Positions 44,242 through 58,349 of a DNA stretch of 64,000 bases are shown here, one piece after another (within the stretch, counting starts at the first letter, position 1; the number at the start of each line of letters is the position of its first letter). This DNA comes from Botrytis cinerea B05.10. Taxonomy: Eukaryota > Ascomycota > Leotiomycetes > Helotiales > Sclerotiniaceae. The notes beneath the pieces are model-generated. The model saw only the letters and a list, made by a program, of their open reading frames with translations. It ran no database searches and had not been told where the DNA came from. Made by a program: the position numbers and the translations under genes. Location of the stretch: assembly GCF_000143535.2 (NCBI RefSeq), contig NC_037324.1, forward strand, positions 868,001 to 932,000, read 5' to 3'.

Positions 44242-47200
44242 ATCGTAGGTGCTACGCCACCCGTATCCTTCTGATACAAACAATTTGCTTGGTTGTTTGA
44301 AAGACTGGTAGATATTGCAATCTAGAAATGTTAGTATTGAAAATGATAACTGAATCTATCAATCGCCGTCATTGCGTTTCGGATTGTCAAGTGGCAAACA
44401 TATGGCTCCTAATTTAGTCGTGGATGAACTGAGTTTTATGCCCACCCTTGGCTGTCTTGTGCGTCGACTGCCCGTGTAATCCTATCAGCATTATCATCGT
44501 CAATACTGTAAAGATTATCAATACTTATCCTAGACTATCTTGGCCGTAAAGTCCATGAGAAGCAAACTGATAGCGCGCTATGAACCAACGACGACCATCG
44601 TGGTCAGGTCGTAAGAAATGACAACCGGAAGAATCATTCCTGCCTCGACCCTCCAAGAGAACGCATGAAAAGGCAGCACGAGTTTCCAGTAACTCGGTAG
44701 CTCCCTGTGCTCTCATCCACTACTTAGCTTTGTGGTGGTTGAAGCTATGACATACTTGGCAACACCTTGAAGATTCATGCTACAATCTGGGGAAGCTTTT
44801 GGTGTAGTTTTGAATTGACTGACTTGATGTCTCCATCAGTATCTTCAAATGACAAATATCAAGCTTTCTTTCTGACGCTCGGTGGGCGCCAAAACTTTCC
44901 ACGAGCACGGAACAAGTGTTTAACGTGTGCTCGGGCGTGATTTGGGATATACCGTTAGACCGAGGCAACGTGTGCCGGAAGATCTCAGCAACATGTGCTG
45001 TGATGTCAACATGTGTGTTCTGAGATCCTCGCATGGCTTGAGCACCTTTTGTAGACCAGATAATCAAGTTGCAGGGCAGAGGAAATCAATTATTTCCTGG
45101 GGTTTGGTTTGGTCCGAGGGGTTTGAGAAGAAACCAAAAGCAAACCGTGGCGTGTTTCCTGGGCAAGTGTTCTGTATATGCATGTGAACACTGAAGCACT
45201 GACTCGTTATCCATCGGTTCACTTGATGTCCGGCAGATAGTTATCATGTGCTCAAATTGTAATGACGCTCTCATCTCTTGATACCCTCATTCAGACATGA
45301 TGATCGCCTCGCAGGGCTATGAGAGTTGACCAGCCTCAATATTCATTTAGAAATATGGGATATCATTGAAGATCTGACTTATGCTCGGAGTTATTGAAAT
45401 GAGAAGTAGATGTGTTCAAGCGGATCAGATAATCGGAAGCATCCGATATCAACATGTTGCATTGTGATGGTTGAGAACGTGCGTCCGAGTATCTATACTT
45501 TCATGAGAATATGCGGGGGCCGAATTATTGCTTTTGCCAACTTTACGTGCGGTGTGAGGCCCGTGAATTGATGGTATATCTGCCGGCATTGTAACGAAGA
45601 TCAATGGCGATCCAACAGGGAAGAGTGACGATCTTCAAGATGCCACCGAAATCATTCTTGATAAATGTGGGAATAGTGTCAATTGACCGATGCCGTTGTT
45701 GACATTCGAGTAAGGTAAGACATATGAGCGAGCAAGCGAGCTGAAGAATCGTGGCATTTTGCACGTGAGTAGTGGGCACATGTCAATTGTGAGGAGAGTA
45801 AACAAAACTCCTGGCTTATGATGCACAGCTTCCGGTGTTTTCGGGTTTTCATCCATATTCAACTCAATTCAATTAGGTTCACTCTATTCCAATCGGTGGT
45901 TCAAGTTGCTTGTGGAAATTTGCAGCGAGCGGTTTACTGTCAAACGAGAAATGGGAAATTAGCAGAAATCTGGCCCTGCAAGGAACGGGAAGGGACAACG
46001 ATTCTTGACGAGTAGAAAGCTTTAGACGAATATTCTTTAATTTGTTGGATACATTCTGCTTACGCCGTACTTTTCTCGACCTTTTTACCCAGGACTATTT
46101 TAACAATTTTGACCAGGACTCCCCAGATCGAAGTTCGGAAACACTTATAAACCTCCTTATTGCGGATACTTTCGTACTGAATTCATGATCCACTTAGTAC
46201 CCAAGTATTGTTAGTGTATGAGCATCCCCCTCTCCCTCCCTCCCCACTCCCCTGATCTCCCTCACAATAGAATCTCCCGTCCCGCATTTTTCGTTCCTGT
46301 CCCTTGTTCCTGTCCCTTGTTCCTGAAAATTAATGGTAGCCATTTTGACATTGACAACCAATAGACCTAGACGGAGTAGAATTCGTGTCTCATTCCGCTT
46401 TCGCACGATGATATGCGTCAACTTTTACTATCATCAGTGTACGATTCAGGGCGCTAACCAACCTCTCGTCTAACTGATAGGAGTAGTTTTTCGGATGTTA
46501 ATTTTGAGTTTATCTTGATCGGCGGCGCTTTCGATCTTTCACAACGTTATCGCCGTTTAGACTTCACAACATCGCAACGCAAAAGAAAAACCGATGCCGG
46601 TAGACTGTTGGATAAATTCAAAATTGATGCAACGGGAGGTTACACCAGGCAATTATTATGTGGCTTCCATACTGCATGCAGCCACGCAGTCACACCCTCT
46701 TCTGTCTAAAACTCCTAGCGAGTCACTTTATCTCATATATTACTTAGCACGGATTGCAGCTGACTCGAAACAAGTCGAGTACGGAAAAAGTTGCGGAAGA
46801 AGTTGCGGTACAAGTATCTATGTATCGTAATCGGCTACATGGACCGATTAGACACCGAGGCCAACCAACACGCAACAACACCATCATTGTCATTTCTTTC
46901 AGGCTTCATCCTCAAATACTGCAGCTTTTAGCTCAATATTAACTCCCGAATACATCTTTCATTGATTCGTTTTCTACGCTAGCATGATTTTCCGACATAA
47001 CTCCACGAGTTATGATGATATACCAACCTTCGGTATCTACTTGGAAGAATCAACGCCACCCAATCCCCATACTTAATTGATATTAGTCTTGTACGCGAAT
47101 TCGCTACGGGTGCGAGCTAAACTACTCCAGTGTAGCAAGCTCATGCCTTATGCGGCATCCTTCCGGAAGAATGGCATGTTGTTCGCCCGTAATCCATCTT

Positions 47201-47866
47201 GAGGGAGATAAGGTTTGCTATTGGTGTTCGAAAGGTCCCAAGCGGAAGGAAATTTGCTCGAGCACGCCAGCATGTCCCCACTTGCTAAATTTTATTTTCT
47301 CAGTGGACCACAACTAGGTCATTCCATCAGGATCAGAACTACTCTGCTTTGAGAACTGCATTGCATGATGCCACAATCTGCCGGAAGGTTCCAAAATTGT
47401 GAAGTGTTCGAATGAGCATCAGTTCCCGAGTCCCTTCAAAGTTGTTGAGGTTCATTGTAATATGTTTCGTGTCAGAGGAAAATAGTTGCCCCCCTGCGGT
47501 TCGTTGGTACCACATCAAGCTACTGAAACCTTGCCCTGCGACAAGATGCACCCCAAATTTTAAGTTTAGCGGGATGAACTGCAATGCACAGTCTTCTCAT
47601 ATCGAGGATCTTTCCCACTACCCACTACTAGTGTCTTGTATAGTGGTTCGGCATCAGCAAAATCGACTCTTAACTTACACTTGACTTACTCTCGTCAACA
47701 AAGATTATCCTGATTATCAATCTCTCGAGCTTTCTCTCCATATATTGATCTACATTCTAGATAATGGAGAGATGCAAGTTTGACAACATATGGTGAAGAG
47801 AAACTACTATATGTAAAACCCATCCCGGTTCGTTAACGGTGTTCATCGACGATATCCGAAGTCAAC

Positions 47867-49763
47867 ATGAGAGTCTTTGCTTGGTTATCCCTACTGTGCG
47901 CTGTGCTGCCAGTCAACTTCGTGGCCGCATCATTGTCAATAACTGACGTTGTTGAAGCTCTTCCTTCATGTGCTGTAAGTGATGGATGTTCTTAAAACTT
48001 CTATTATAAACTGACATCACATTAGCTCACTTGTCTCACCACAGCTCTTGCAAATTCGACTTGCTCCCCTACCGATCAAGAATGTATTTGTACAAATGTT
48101 CCTCTAAATACAGAAGTTAACATTTGTGTAATGGGACAATGCACCATTAAAGAAGCACTTAGTAAGTTACAATCACTTGCTGATAACAACTCTAGTTCTG
48201 ATGATTTCTAGGTACCAAAAATATTACGTCCGTCGCCTGTAATGCACCAGTCAGGGACAAGAGGAATTTATATAATTGGATATCTAACTCATTCGTCGTT
48301 GCTGCCTGGATAGCATACCTTCTGAGAATTGCTTCAAGATTCACCTCTGATACTCAGCTCTGGTGGGATGATTATGTTGCGACTTTTGTTATGGTTAGTA
48401 TGGCATGATTGAATCTGGTAGGAGCATAGCTAATTCCATTATAGATTGTTGGTTTACCACAAGCTGTTATCAACGTTCGAGGCCGTGAGTTTTCCCGTAG
48501 TCAAGACGTATTATTCACATATACTTACTGGGAGATAGTTACCGGCAACGGACTTGGGAAAGATATCTGGACATTGGATTTCAAAAACATCAGTGACATG
48601 ATTCGTGTGAGTAGTGTTACAACTAGACCACACTTTACTATTTGAAACTGACCAATTCCAGTGGTTCTACGCAGCCGAGATCTTATATTTTGCCCAAGTC
48701 AACTTGATAAAAGTCTCGATCCTTTTCTTCTTCCTTCGTCTCTTCCCCGAACGCAAGATACGTTGGACCATCTGGGGTACAATTATCGCAAATCTTCTAA
48801 TATTCATAATTATCGACTTGCTAGCCGCCTTACAATGTCGTCCAATCAGCTTTTATTGGAAAAGATGGGATGGTGAACACTCTGGGAAGTGTCTGAATAT
48901 CAATGCACTGGCATTTTCGAGTGCGGGTGTCAGTATTGTAATGGATATTTGGATGTTGATACTTCCTTTGACGCAACTTTACGATCTCAATTTGCATTGG
49001 AAAAAGAAGATTGGTGTGGCTGCCATGTTGAGTATTGGTATTATGTAAGTACAAGCTCTTCACTCATTGATATCCTGTAACATCACGCTAACTATTTCTA
49101 GCGTGACAGTCATCAGTATCCTTCGTCTGCAATCCCTCATCGTCTTTGCAAATACTCAAAATCCCACATGTAATTCTCCCTGTTTTCCCCTGTCCCAAAA
49201 TCCAAAGCTAACCTATCCATCAAGGGGACTACGTCCAACTAGGCTACTGGTGCACAGTTGAGATCTGCACCGCAATCATCTGTTCCAGCATGCCTGCCAT
49301 CCGACTCCTCCTCGTTCGCGTCTTCCCCCGCATCGCAGGCACCACGCAAGATTCTTCCAACCACTCCAAATCAGGCGGCTACGATCCCAGCCGACGACGC
49401 TCCAGCGTTCCCAAACTCGCATCAAAAAACTCCTACATACCTGGACGACGGGGCTCACATACAACGAACCAGGGAATCACAATGATGAAAACCTTCGACG
49501 TGACTTCGAGTCACAGGGGCATGGCATTCGATAAAGAAATCGAAGAGGAAGATGGCACTGAATTGGTCAGCAGACAGGCAACCAGGAGTGAAGCGGGAAC
49601 GGGAGACGTAGAGCGGGGTTTGGAAAATACACAGAGTTACGAGAGTAGGGGAGAAGGAGAGCATTTGAGTCCGCCGCACGAGCAGGATAGCTCGCGGCTG
49701 AGTAGCTCGAGGAGTATAAATGAGGGTATGGTAATGAGTCCTAGGAGCCCCGGTTGGGTTTAA
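47867..49763 (+). CDS. CFEM-domain PTH11-type seven-transmembrane receptor
   Basis: Probable cell-surface receptor of the PTH11/rhodopsin-like fungal family, linked in other fungi to surface sensing and infection development. Eight exons: 47867-47974, 48026-48161, 48212-48393, 48445-48484, 48539-48606, 48662-49044, 49102-49169, 49225-49763; every junction is in phase, 507 residues. A signal peptide (about 1-21) precedes a CFEM domain with eight cysteines at 35, 39, 49, 56, 58, 70, 75 and 91. Then come seven hydrophobic segments starting at WISNSFVVAAWIAYLLRI, with the family motif GNGLGKDIWTLDF and the FYAAEILYFAQVNLIKVSIL helix. The cytoplasmic tail of about 150 residues is Ser/Glu/Arg-rich, with likely phosphorylation sites. 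Signalling through G proteins to the adenylate cyclase next door is an attractive but unproven idea. Confidence 0.9.
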
Positions 49764-51443
49764 TGTATACCTATGCTATGTACTCTTACGTTTTTTTAAT
49801 GACCAAACAAGTAAAAACTTAAAAATTTGTAAATGGAAACCATGCAGTGTCTTGAGGGACGTCGAAATGGATATATGTGTATGTATGTATGTATGCGTAT
49901 GCAAAGCAGTCATCAAAAATCCTTCCTGGACACGATCAGCTCACCGGGAGACGATGTGATGCAAGATTCCAGATTCAGCACACCCATGTAATTAAGTATA
50001 CACAACCAGCCACATTATAACCAACCGACCACTCACTCTCCTCATCTTCCACTCTCCCCATCTCCCGAATACCTCGTTTCACATTCAACCCCTCTCCTAG
50101 TAAAATCAACAATACTCCCTCAAGACTTCTCGTCACAGATTATTGTACCTGCCCACCTGCCCACTTACTCACCTACCTATCAACCCTTCAATTCTTTCTT
50201 CCCCCGAACAAAGTCTCTGTTTATATTCCTCTAGCCCTTTATTAACTGCCTCCAGGGCTACACATACCACATCCCAAGCATCAATTCCAAAACCCAAAAG
50301 CCAGTAACTACTGTACCTACACTGAACCTTCCTATTTGTAAATTATCAAAGAATTTAATCCTTCTCGGAAAATATCTAACAATCACATATTCGAATTTCA
50401 AATTTCAAACCACACAAACAACATGTCACACATAGCAGCAGCAGCAGCAGCAGCATCATCAAAAACAAAAACAACCACAATATCCGAATCAAATATGTGT
50501 TTTCATATAATTCCTCTCCCGTCTTCATTTCCTCTCTCTTCCAATCCCTACCCTTTCTCCTCCGTTCAATTCTCAACCACGCCACCACGCGCCCCGACCA
50601 GTCTACACATCTCCGGATCGGAATCAGTCCAAACATGCAACGCTTGCCTGCTCGCTTAATATTTATATACACCACTTCAATCCACCAAATTCAATCCGAT
50701 GCTATAAAATCTCAGTTTCGTACCAAAGAAATCCGAGTCATCAAGTCATAATGTTATTCCTGTTCCTTCTTTTTCTTGCCTTCCTTTCCCTTTAAGGGAG
50801 CAAGCTCTCCTATTATATCTTTCCTTCCCCTTCCACTCCCATCCATTTCTGCAATCCTATAGTATAATCAAGATCGAAGACGCAGTCTTTATGATGATCT
50901 CATACATATGGTGCAGAACCAAAGCCGCCGATCTTTCCTCCCTTCCTTTCCGGTGATCTTCCCATCCATCCATATCACCACACCCATCCAAATTTATCCC
51001 CTTCCAATTGGTTCCAATTCGATAACAAAGCTTAAAAATATATCAAAATAATGATAAACACAAAGAGCACATGCCCCGCTTAAGGGCCCGACCCAGCAAA
51101 CAACCAACAAATGTAGAAAGACTTAACTCCCATCTCCAATCCCACCCTACCCTTTTAAATCCATATATAAACCTAGTCGCTAATGCCTATGCCCAATGAC
51201 CCAAAAAAGTCAAGAGAGTCGCTGTGTAAAAGCAGATGACTAAACAATTCCACTATACCATCGCAGTTCTGTCCCCAAATAAAAGTATACTAAAAAAGTG
51301 AATAAGAAAACATAGTTAAAATGCTGTACATGGTGTTTAGGTAATCTATACACTGTGCTACCCGAGTTAAAATTTGTCATGTCGTTTTGCTCGATAGACG
51401 ATTTGTTATACCAATATGAGAAAGAGATCTTGAGTGATTTTGG
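49764..51443. other. Intergenic, convergent flanks, one doubtful small ORF
   Basis: Long pyrimidine-rich stretches (50030-50400) resembling a leader precede a 78-codon ATG frame at 50423. The rest (50660-51443) is probably the adenylate cyclase 3' UTR and spacer. No structural RNA recognised. Confidence 0.5.
50423..50659 (+). CDS. Doubtful small ORF with CAG-encoded Ala run
   Basis: ATG in the context ACAACATG, then SHIAAAAAAASSKTKTTT encoded by an AGC microsatellite (50434-50454). It is Ser/Pro-rich afterwards, 78 residues, and has no domain. Good start context and a leader-like upstream tract are its only support; it may well be chance. Confidence 0.2.
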   Translation: MSHIAAAAAAASSKTKTTTISESNMCFHIIPLPSSFPLSSNPYPFSSVQFSTTPPRAPTSLHISGSESVQTCNACLLA

Positions 51444-54400
51444 TTATACGGTTTCGAAATCATCTTCAGATTCGTATACCGAGGATGGTTCCAACGGACC
51501 GTACTTAGCTCTATATTGTTGTAACTCTCGCAGATCAGCTGCAAGACCTTCCATGACGTCCGCCATTGGTGCACGTAATTGGTCGAGGTCGGAGATAGCT
51601 ATTTGACCGAGTGCCAGATGACGCGTAGCGATTGCAGTAATGCATGTCTATGATAGTTAGCGGGAATACTATAACAGCAAATTGCTGGGAAAATTACCTC
51701 GATCCTTGAGACTTGATGAGTTAAGAAGTTTAGTAGGAAGCGATCAGTCACCTCCCCACCTCTGTTTTTCATCTTCTCAAGCATTGCTGTTTCAGGAGGT
51801 TGCAAAGGTTCCCCACGAGGTTCCTCTAGAGTCGAGCACAGCATCTCTAACCTTAGACTAAGCCTCCATATATCCCAAACATGGGCCGGATCAATGGTCA
51901 ATTCCGAATCAGGAGCAAGAGTGGCAGGCTCCTCCGTAATGACGGCTGCCTCGCCTTCCAGGGATCTCTGAGAGTTCATTCGGCCAGCAAGTGAATGTGG
52001 ATACATAAGGTAGATATACTCGGGATTTTCTAATCCTTTGAGCTTTCTTTCTCCCATGTCTTTAACCTCAAACCCTTGACTGCTTAGGGAGCGAAGCTCA
52101 CGACGAATTGATTGACTGATAAGATCGCTGTCGAAAGCATCTTCTGAGCCGGTAGATCCAGAGCGGTCGCTTTCGCTATATGTCTCGAGGCATCGCTGAA
52201 TCTCAGAGATAAAATCAGCTGACACAGTGATTTGACCACCATCGGCAACGGCAGAAATACGAGCTGCTCGGTTGACCATAGGACCAAAATAGTCCATACG
52301 TCTCGTTACTGGATCATTCTCGCACACTGGTCGACCCCAATGAGCGCCCATCCTGACGCTCAGACCCTTGAAGATTAGATTCTGATTGCTGTCATACACT
52401 TCGTGTCCCATGTGACTTGTTATAACTTCGGCAGGCCAATTAACTTCAAGTAATGCTGCCTGGACAGCGAAACACCAAAGGAGAGCAGATGTCGCGGTAG
52501 GGAACGATACCATGAAAGCATCTCCTTCTGTCTTGACCTCATAACCACCAATGATGCGCAATTGGCGGCGCATGACCTCGTTATGGAGTCTGATTGCAGA
52601 TCGCATGGCGTTGGGATATGTTTCCCAAAGTGCGGTAGAGCTCTTGATATCTGTAAAAACAATACCGATATCGCCCACAGGCGCTTGAACTTCTTGCTTT
52701 AGTCTTCGGAGCGATGAATCTTCGATATCATTGATCTTCTTCTTAGGTCTCTTTGAAGGAACATATCCCTCGTCCATCATCATGTTTGGGTTAAATGATA
52801 GACTTTGAACCCGGTGCGGTCGTATTTGAGCACGCTTCTTTAGATCACTAACACCCATCATCATGACCATAATCTTTCCAGAAGCGCCGAAGGCGATGGC
52901 AAGATCTCGAAGTCTCTGTGCAGCTCTCATGAGGTCATGCTTTTCGTATCGGGCGATATCAACCACAAGTTCAGGGGATAAATACTCCCAAAGCTCCCTT
53001 GAAGCAATTAGTACCATCTCGTCCTGCTCTTTGATCGTGACATGCGTCACATGAGGTGCAGCTTGAACGGCCGGCAGTAAATGGACATATCCGAATGCAC
53101 GGGAAACCTCGAGAACATCGTTTAATTTTCCTTGCTTCGAGACCCACCCACCTGCATCTCGGATGCGCTGTCTTTCATTTGGCTCGGCGGGGTCATGCTT
53201 CCGGGTCAGGATTCGATGCCCGTCCTTTTCATGAATAAGCATGGCTTGAGCATCTCCAACATTTGCAACATAAAGCTCAGATTGTTGTAAGAACATGATA
53301 GTAGCTACGCCACCAGAGGTAAGATCGTCTTGAGAGAGAACTGCGGGTGTAGTGGATCCTCTTTGCGAAAGCACTGCCCTCTCTTCGTTACTCTGAGCTG
53401 CAGCAGTAGCTAGGTCTTTGTTGAGTGACAAGAAAGCCCGTCTAAGCGCGTCTTTGGGAGTCTCATTATTGAGAGCGTTCAGTCTTTTCAGTTCATCGCT
53501 AAAAATGTGACCAAAATTTTCATGGAGGTATTTTGCAATTCTCGAACCTCTATTTGACGATATCGCACCATCAAACATTCCCAAAAGGGTTTCTGTCTCG
53601 GTAGAATTGAAGCGGGGCACAACCATATCGATGATAGATAAGTGTGAATCGTTCCCCAGACTGTCTGCCATTCCATAAGCCAACTGTCCTGCAAGAGAGC
53701 CTGAAGTACGAACTCTTCGGTCTTCGGTCTGATCAGGGATAGATGGAATAGTTAGAGTGACATCCATGAGGCCTAATATTCGTAGAGATTGCAATGCGCT
53801 GAAATCCGTAAGATCACGTCCATCTCGAGCACCCGCACTTCCCGGCAGCGAGGGTTTAATCTCTAGACGTTTGTTCCCGGAAAGGTTGAGATATTTCAGG
53901 TTGGTGTTCCAATTCCAGTTCCAATCATAGGGCCAATTTGAAACATTGTACTTCAATGAGTTGCTACCACAATCTAGAACGGTCAGGCGATGCGCCTTTC
54001 CAAGTTCTGCAGGCAGGGTCTGGAATTTGTTGCCGTTGATATGCAAGACTTGCAGGAGACTGAATTCTTCAAAATCGTCTGAAGGGAGTGAAGTGAGCTC
54101 GTTTCCAGATAGGTAAAGCTCAACCAACTGCGGCCAGCTCTTGATGGACCTCGATGGCATGTCGTTAAGGTCGTTGTAAGAAAGGTTTAGAACCCGCAGT
54201 TCACTGAGAAGAGTGAGTTCATCAAAAACATCATCATCAAGCCCATTATCAGCCAGGTGAAGATTTCTCAGTGATCCAGCGAATGTATTGACAAGTTTGG
54301 CGGACAATCCTGAATCCTTACGTATGTTGACCGGTGGTGGTTGATTAATTGTACTTGCGGAAGTGCTTCTTGACACTACTGAAGTCTTGCGTCCTCCTTT

Positions 54401-57400
54401 ACCGTAGACTGATACGACTGACCCTTTCCTGGCATCAGGAACTGGTGAGCTACCTACGCTGAGAAGCCCACTGGAAGCCTGGCTTGGTCTTCTATGTCCA
54501 AAGTCCAAAGGTCCGAGCTCTTCAAAGCTCGAGTTTTGCGAATTCGGGTTAAGATTATTGTTGGCAGAACCAACGTCGCCAGGTGGCTGAGGAGGTCTTG
54601 AACCTGGCTTTGGAAAGTTTTCCAAAACGTTTGAAGAAACATTGAGGAATTCCAACTTGTTTGCCCACCATATCTCCATGGGAAGTTTCTTGAGATTGTT
54701 TTGTCTTATATCAAGGTATCGAAGTTCTGTCAGACACCCAAGCTCCGCTGGAAGACTACTCAACGAATTTCGGGCTATACTGAAATACTCCAATTTTCGC
54801 AGTTTGCCAATCTGTGCCGGTAAAGACACAAAGTGGTTTATGTCTAATACGAGCTTATTAAGATTTGGCATCTTGTCGAAAGCAGCATCGGGGATTTGTG
54901 CCAGCTTTGCGTTCGAGAGATTGAGTGTTGTTAGGGTGGGGACGGAATTTTTGATCTCGAATTTTGTTACAGGATTCGAATTCAATCGAAGGATTCTGAT
55001 ATTAGCAAATTCACATTCGCAGACGGAGACCGAATTGTGATCGGCCGAAATTTGTTCGACTTTGGGAAGGGTTGCAACGATATCGATGCTCGAAAGTAAG
55101 TTATACCGAATATCAACTTCTTTAAGGTTCACAAGTTTTCCAAAACTATTGGGAAGTGAACCTTTTAGTCGGTTGTTTGTGAAAACAAATCGTTCCAGAG
55201 CTGTGAGTTTACCGATCTCGACTGGGAGATCCGATATTCCGTTGAAACTCATATCCATGTCGGTCAAACTCACCATATTACAGAGAAACTCTGGGAATTC
55301 TTCCAAGAAATTCGATGAGAGGTTCAAAGTCCTCATTGATCTGTAAATGCCAAAATATGAAGGTAGGCTTTTCAGTCGGTTGTTGGCGAACTTCAAGCTA
55401 ACGAGTCCTTGCAATCGCGATAGCTCAGCGTGATCCAAATTTTCGATTCTATTATTCGTAAGATCAAGCATCGTTACTCGACTACCTCGAGTAAGACTGA
55501 CTGGAAGCTTCCACGCTTCGTTGCTGCGAAATTTGATGTCTCTTAGATTGACACACGACGATATAAAGTCTTTGGGCACGTCCAGTGACAAGTTCCGTGA
55601 TAGATCAAGCGATATCATTTCTGAAGTCTTAGAATACAATGCGATCGGAATAGTGATGAGGTTCCTTCCTGACAAGTCGACGTGGCTGTATTTCTGACTC
55701 TTGAGGGCAAGCCCATTGTCGTTGGAAACCGATGCATAACCTCCTTGCCTAGCCGGAAGGAAAGAGAATCTGCAGAGATAACTGTTATCCTCCCTTCCTA
55801 CATCTTCGATTCGATCTCCGGGCTCATATCCCGCTTGTTCTAAAAGTCGTCTCTGTATGACAAGTGGCCGTTCTCCAGGAGCAAGGATTCTTTGCAAATC
55901 ATGTTTCCTCATTACAATCTGATAGTTCTCCAGATTGTCAGCTTGGTAAGTCTTCTTGTTAAGCTGAGCCACGAGTTCCGTAACGGTAGTATTAAGCGCA
56001 GTCGACAATGTAGCGAAAGTTCCGTCTACTTTGAATATTCTTATGCAATAAGGACTTGCTTTTTCATCTGCTTTTTGAGGAATACCTGCTTCGTCAATCT
56101 CTGGAAGTCGCGACATATTATCATCATCGACTTTCTTGACAGCCCAGCTGTCTGGCGCATTCCACCCGAGGCCGCCTGCGCTTTCGGCATCTGTCTTATT
56201 CTCATCGTCGTGTCCATTTCCATTAAAAATGTTGTTGTCGAGGGGAGTTAGAGGTGGCGGCTTTGTTAAGATGCCTTCCATGTTCGATAAATTGGTATCA
56301 AGGTGGTGAATATTATCCCCTCCGCGATCTAATGTGTCGTACGTTTGGTCTGTATCCTCTGCGCGCCCTCGACCCTTTCGAAACGGTAGTTTGGGAAAGG
56401 TGCCTTGTCGTCCAGCCGGTGGGCGAGCACTGCCATTCGTATACTGGGGTGTAAGGTTGAGCTCTGATCCAGTAATGCTTCCATCTTGGCTATATTTTGC
56501 GAGATCCGGCGATTCATATATCCTCCCTGCATCTTGCCGCGAGGATCCATTTATCGGTGCCCGACTAGGTGCTGGTGTTTCTTTCAAGCGGGATGGTGTG
56601 TGGTCTTTATCCTTGTGCCTTTTGAATCTACCAGTCAGATTCAGGAGACTCCTTTTCGCACCATTGTTATTGTCTCTGGGTGAAGATGGAGCGTCGCCAT
56701 TACCGTTCTTGGTTGGTTGACTCCATGTACTCATGCCGCTCGGTGTTGGGCTCTTCGGTCGTTGAAGGTTAGGGTTGGAAGCGTTCGCCGAAACTGTGCC
56801 CATGGGATTATTCCGGTCCTTGAAGCGATTACTGAATGCAGATTCCTCTCTACTTATAGTCGGTCGTAAGGACCTAGTGTCATCATTGCTTCGATTACGT
56901 AGATGATGCCCGGGAAGATGATGCGATTTAGAAGACGACGAGGTTTTAGGCGGCTTATCCGAACTATCGTTTATGTAGCGTTCCCTATCGGGGCCGGAAA
57001 GGTTCTCTCGCACAGGAGCTTCTCCATACAGAGATATATCCTATATATCCTCGTTAGCTTCGTGCACATATTATACACTTCAATGCATTGAATAAGGGTC
57101 ATTATTGCCATATCATTCTCAGCAACGGATTGAGAGTCTGTAGAGAAATAAGAGCGAATTGACGAAGCGTATGATTTCATCTCCAAAGCATTGAGAAGAT
57201 AAGAAATCGTGTCGAGAAGTGAAAGGCACGAATTGAAGATTACTAGTGAAGATCGAATTTACTGACCTGGGAATTCTGATATAAAAATGGAACTACTTCG
57301 CTAGATGGTACGGGTGTTCTAGGTCGGGATCCACCTGCTGGGGATGCGTCTCTATAATGTCCGTGGTCTGTGGCAGATGAATGATTTCTGTCTCGATGAC

Positions 57401-58349
57401 TCCGCGCAAATGAGTGTGATCGTGCCTCCTTTCCTTGCTGCGATGGAAGGCTCGTATCGGAACTTGTAGGGTCCTCGCCAAAGAAACTTGTCAACTTTTT
57501 GTGAAGTCCACCTACCGCTCTACTGACACTGCCTTTTGATCCAGTACTGCTTGCTGTCGTTATACTTGCAACCGATGGTCTCCTCTCATCGCCGTCGCCA
57601 AACAAGGCATCTGCAGGTGAATCGCTCGCATTTGTATTTCCCGTTACTGCGGTCCCGGGCCTTGCAACCGGCGACAGCTGCGACGCTTGCGACAATGCAT
57701 CGCTCGAATCATTATAGAAACTAGTAAAGCCATTTGGTGAACCAGTTGCGCCGCCGCCATTAGACATCCAAGGAGCAATTTGGTTTGAAGAGGCTATCGC
57801 TGTTGGTGGATTATGGTGGATTTGAGGAATGCGCCCGCCAGAGGTTTCGAGGACTGCGAGATCACGTCGATAATTGCCGAAGTCGGCCATTCTTTGCTCC
57901 CGTGGGGACACATTAGGTGAGATAGATGAAGATGGAGATATTGTATTTCGAGGTCCGGCAGACGTCGGCGAAACTTGAGCATCAATTTCTACCCTACTGC
58001 CAGGTCAAATGCACGAAGCCGTTAGTTATGGAACAGGTTCAAAGCTTTGTTCCAGGGCTAATGAAGGGGATTTGGAATGAAAAATACCACCCATGTGAGA
58101 CAACTACCAAAGACCCCGAAAAAGAAACAAAACAATATGAATAAATAAACAATGATTTCTTTTTTCCCTATAAACTATCAATTTTTCTGCTTACCTTGAT
58201 CTATCCGTCTTCACCTGCATTGGAGCTCCTCTCTTCATTGATGAACCCTGAAAGTAGCCAGGGCCTTTTATCGTGTCAGTAGATTTCCAACTTCCAGTGC
58301 TCGAGCTCGTAGCAGAGCTATTACGACATGAACCATCTTTTCTGGTCAT
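51444..58349 (-). CDS. CYR1: Adenylate cyclase (RA-LRR-PP2C-cyclase)
   Basis: Makes cAMP from ATP for protein kinase A signalling. Minus-strand exons 58349-58195, 57993-57267, 57040-51698 and 51647-51444 are all in phase, giving 2142 residues, near the usual size in filamentous fungi. The N-terminal 600 residues are Ser/Pro-rich. A Ras-association domain follows at about 620-717 (SPYCIRIFKVDGTFATLS), then about two dozen leucine-rich repeats at about 735-1380, then a PP2C-like domain at about 1420-1685 (ETLLGMFDGAISSNRGSRIA). The class III cyclase is at about 1745-1945: GIVFTDIKSSTALWE with the first metal Asp, YEVKTEGDAFMVSF with Lys and the second Asp, and FGPMVNRAARISAV with the Asn/Arg pair. 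The last exon (TCITAIATRHLALGQ to DDFETV) replaces an unspliced tail. The ATG at 58349 is the first after an in-frame TAA; introns of 201 and 226 bp lie in the 5' part. Confidence 0.94.

Larger units (their letters stand above)
42417..47866. other. Gene-poor 5.4-kb region
   Basis: No recognisable gene. The left part (42.4-43.7 kb) is microsatellite-rich: GGAGAGAT repeat, poly-G, GATG and GTGAT runs. An ATG frame at 43728-43985 may be a small gene. From 44.1 kb on, the sequence is moderately AT-rich with only short broken frames. It starts with an element that has LTR-like ends. CCTGTCCCTTGTT is directly repeated near 46298-46325. The right end merges into the upstream region of the CFEM receptor gene. 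Confidence 0.6.
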
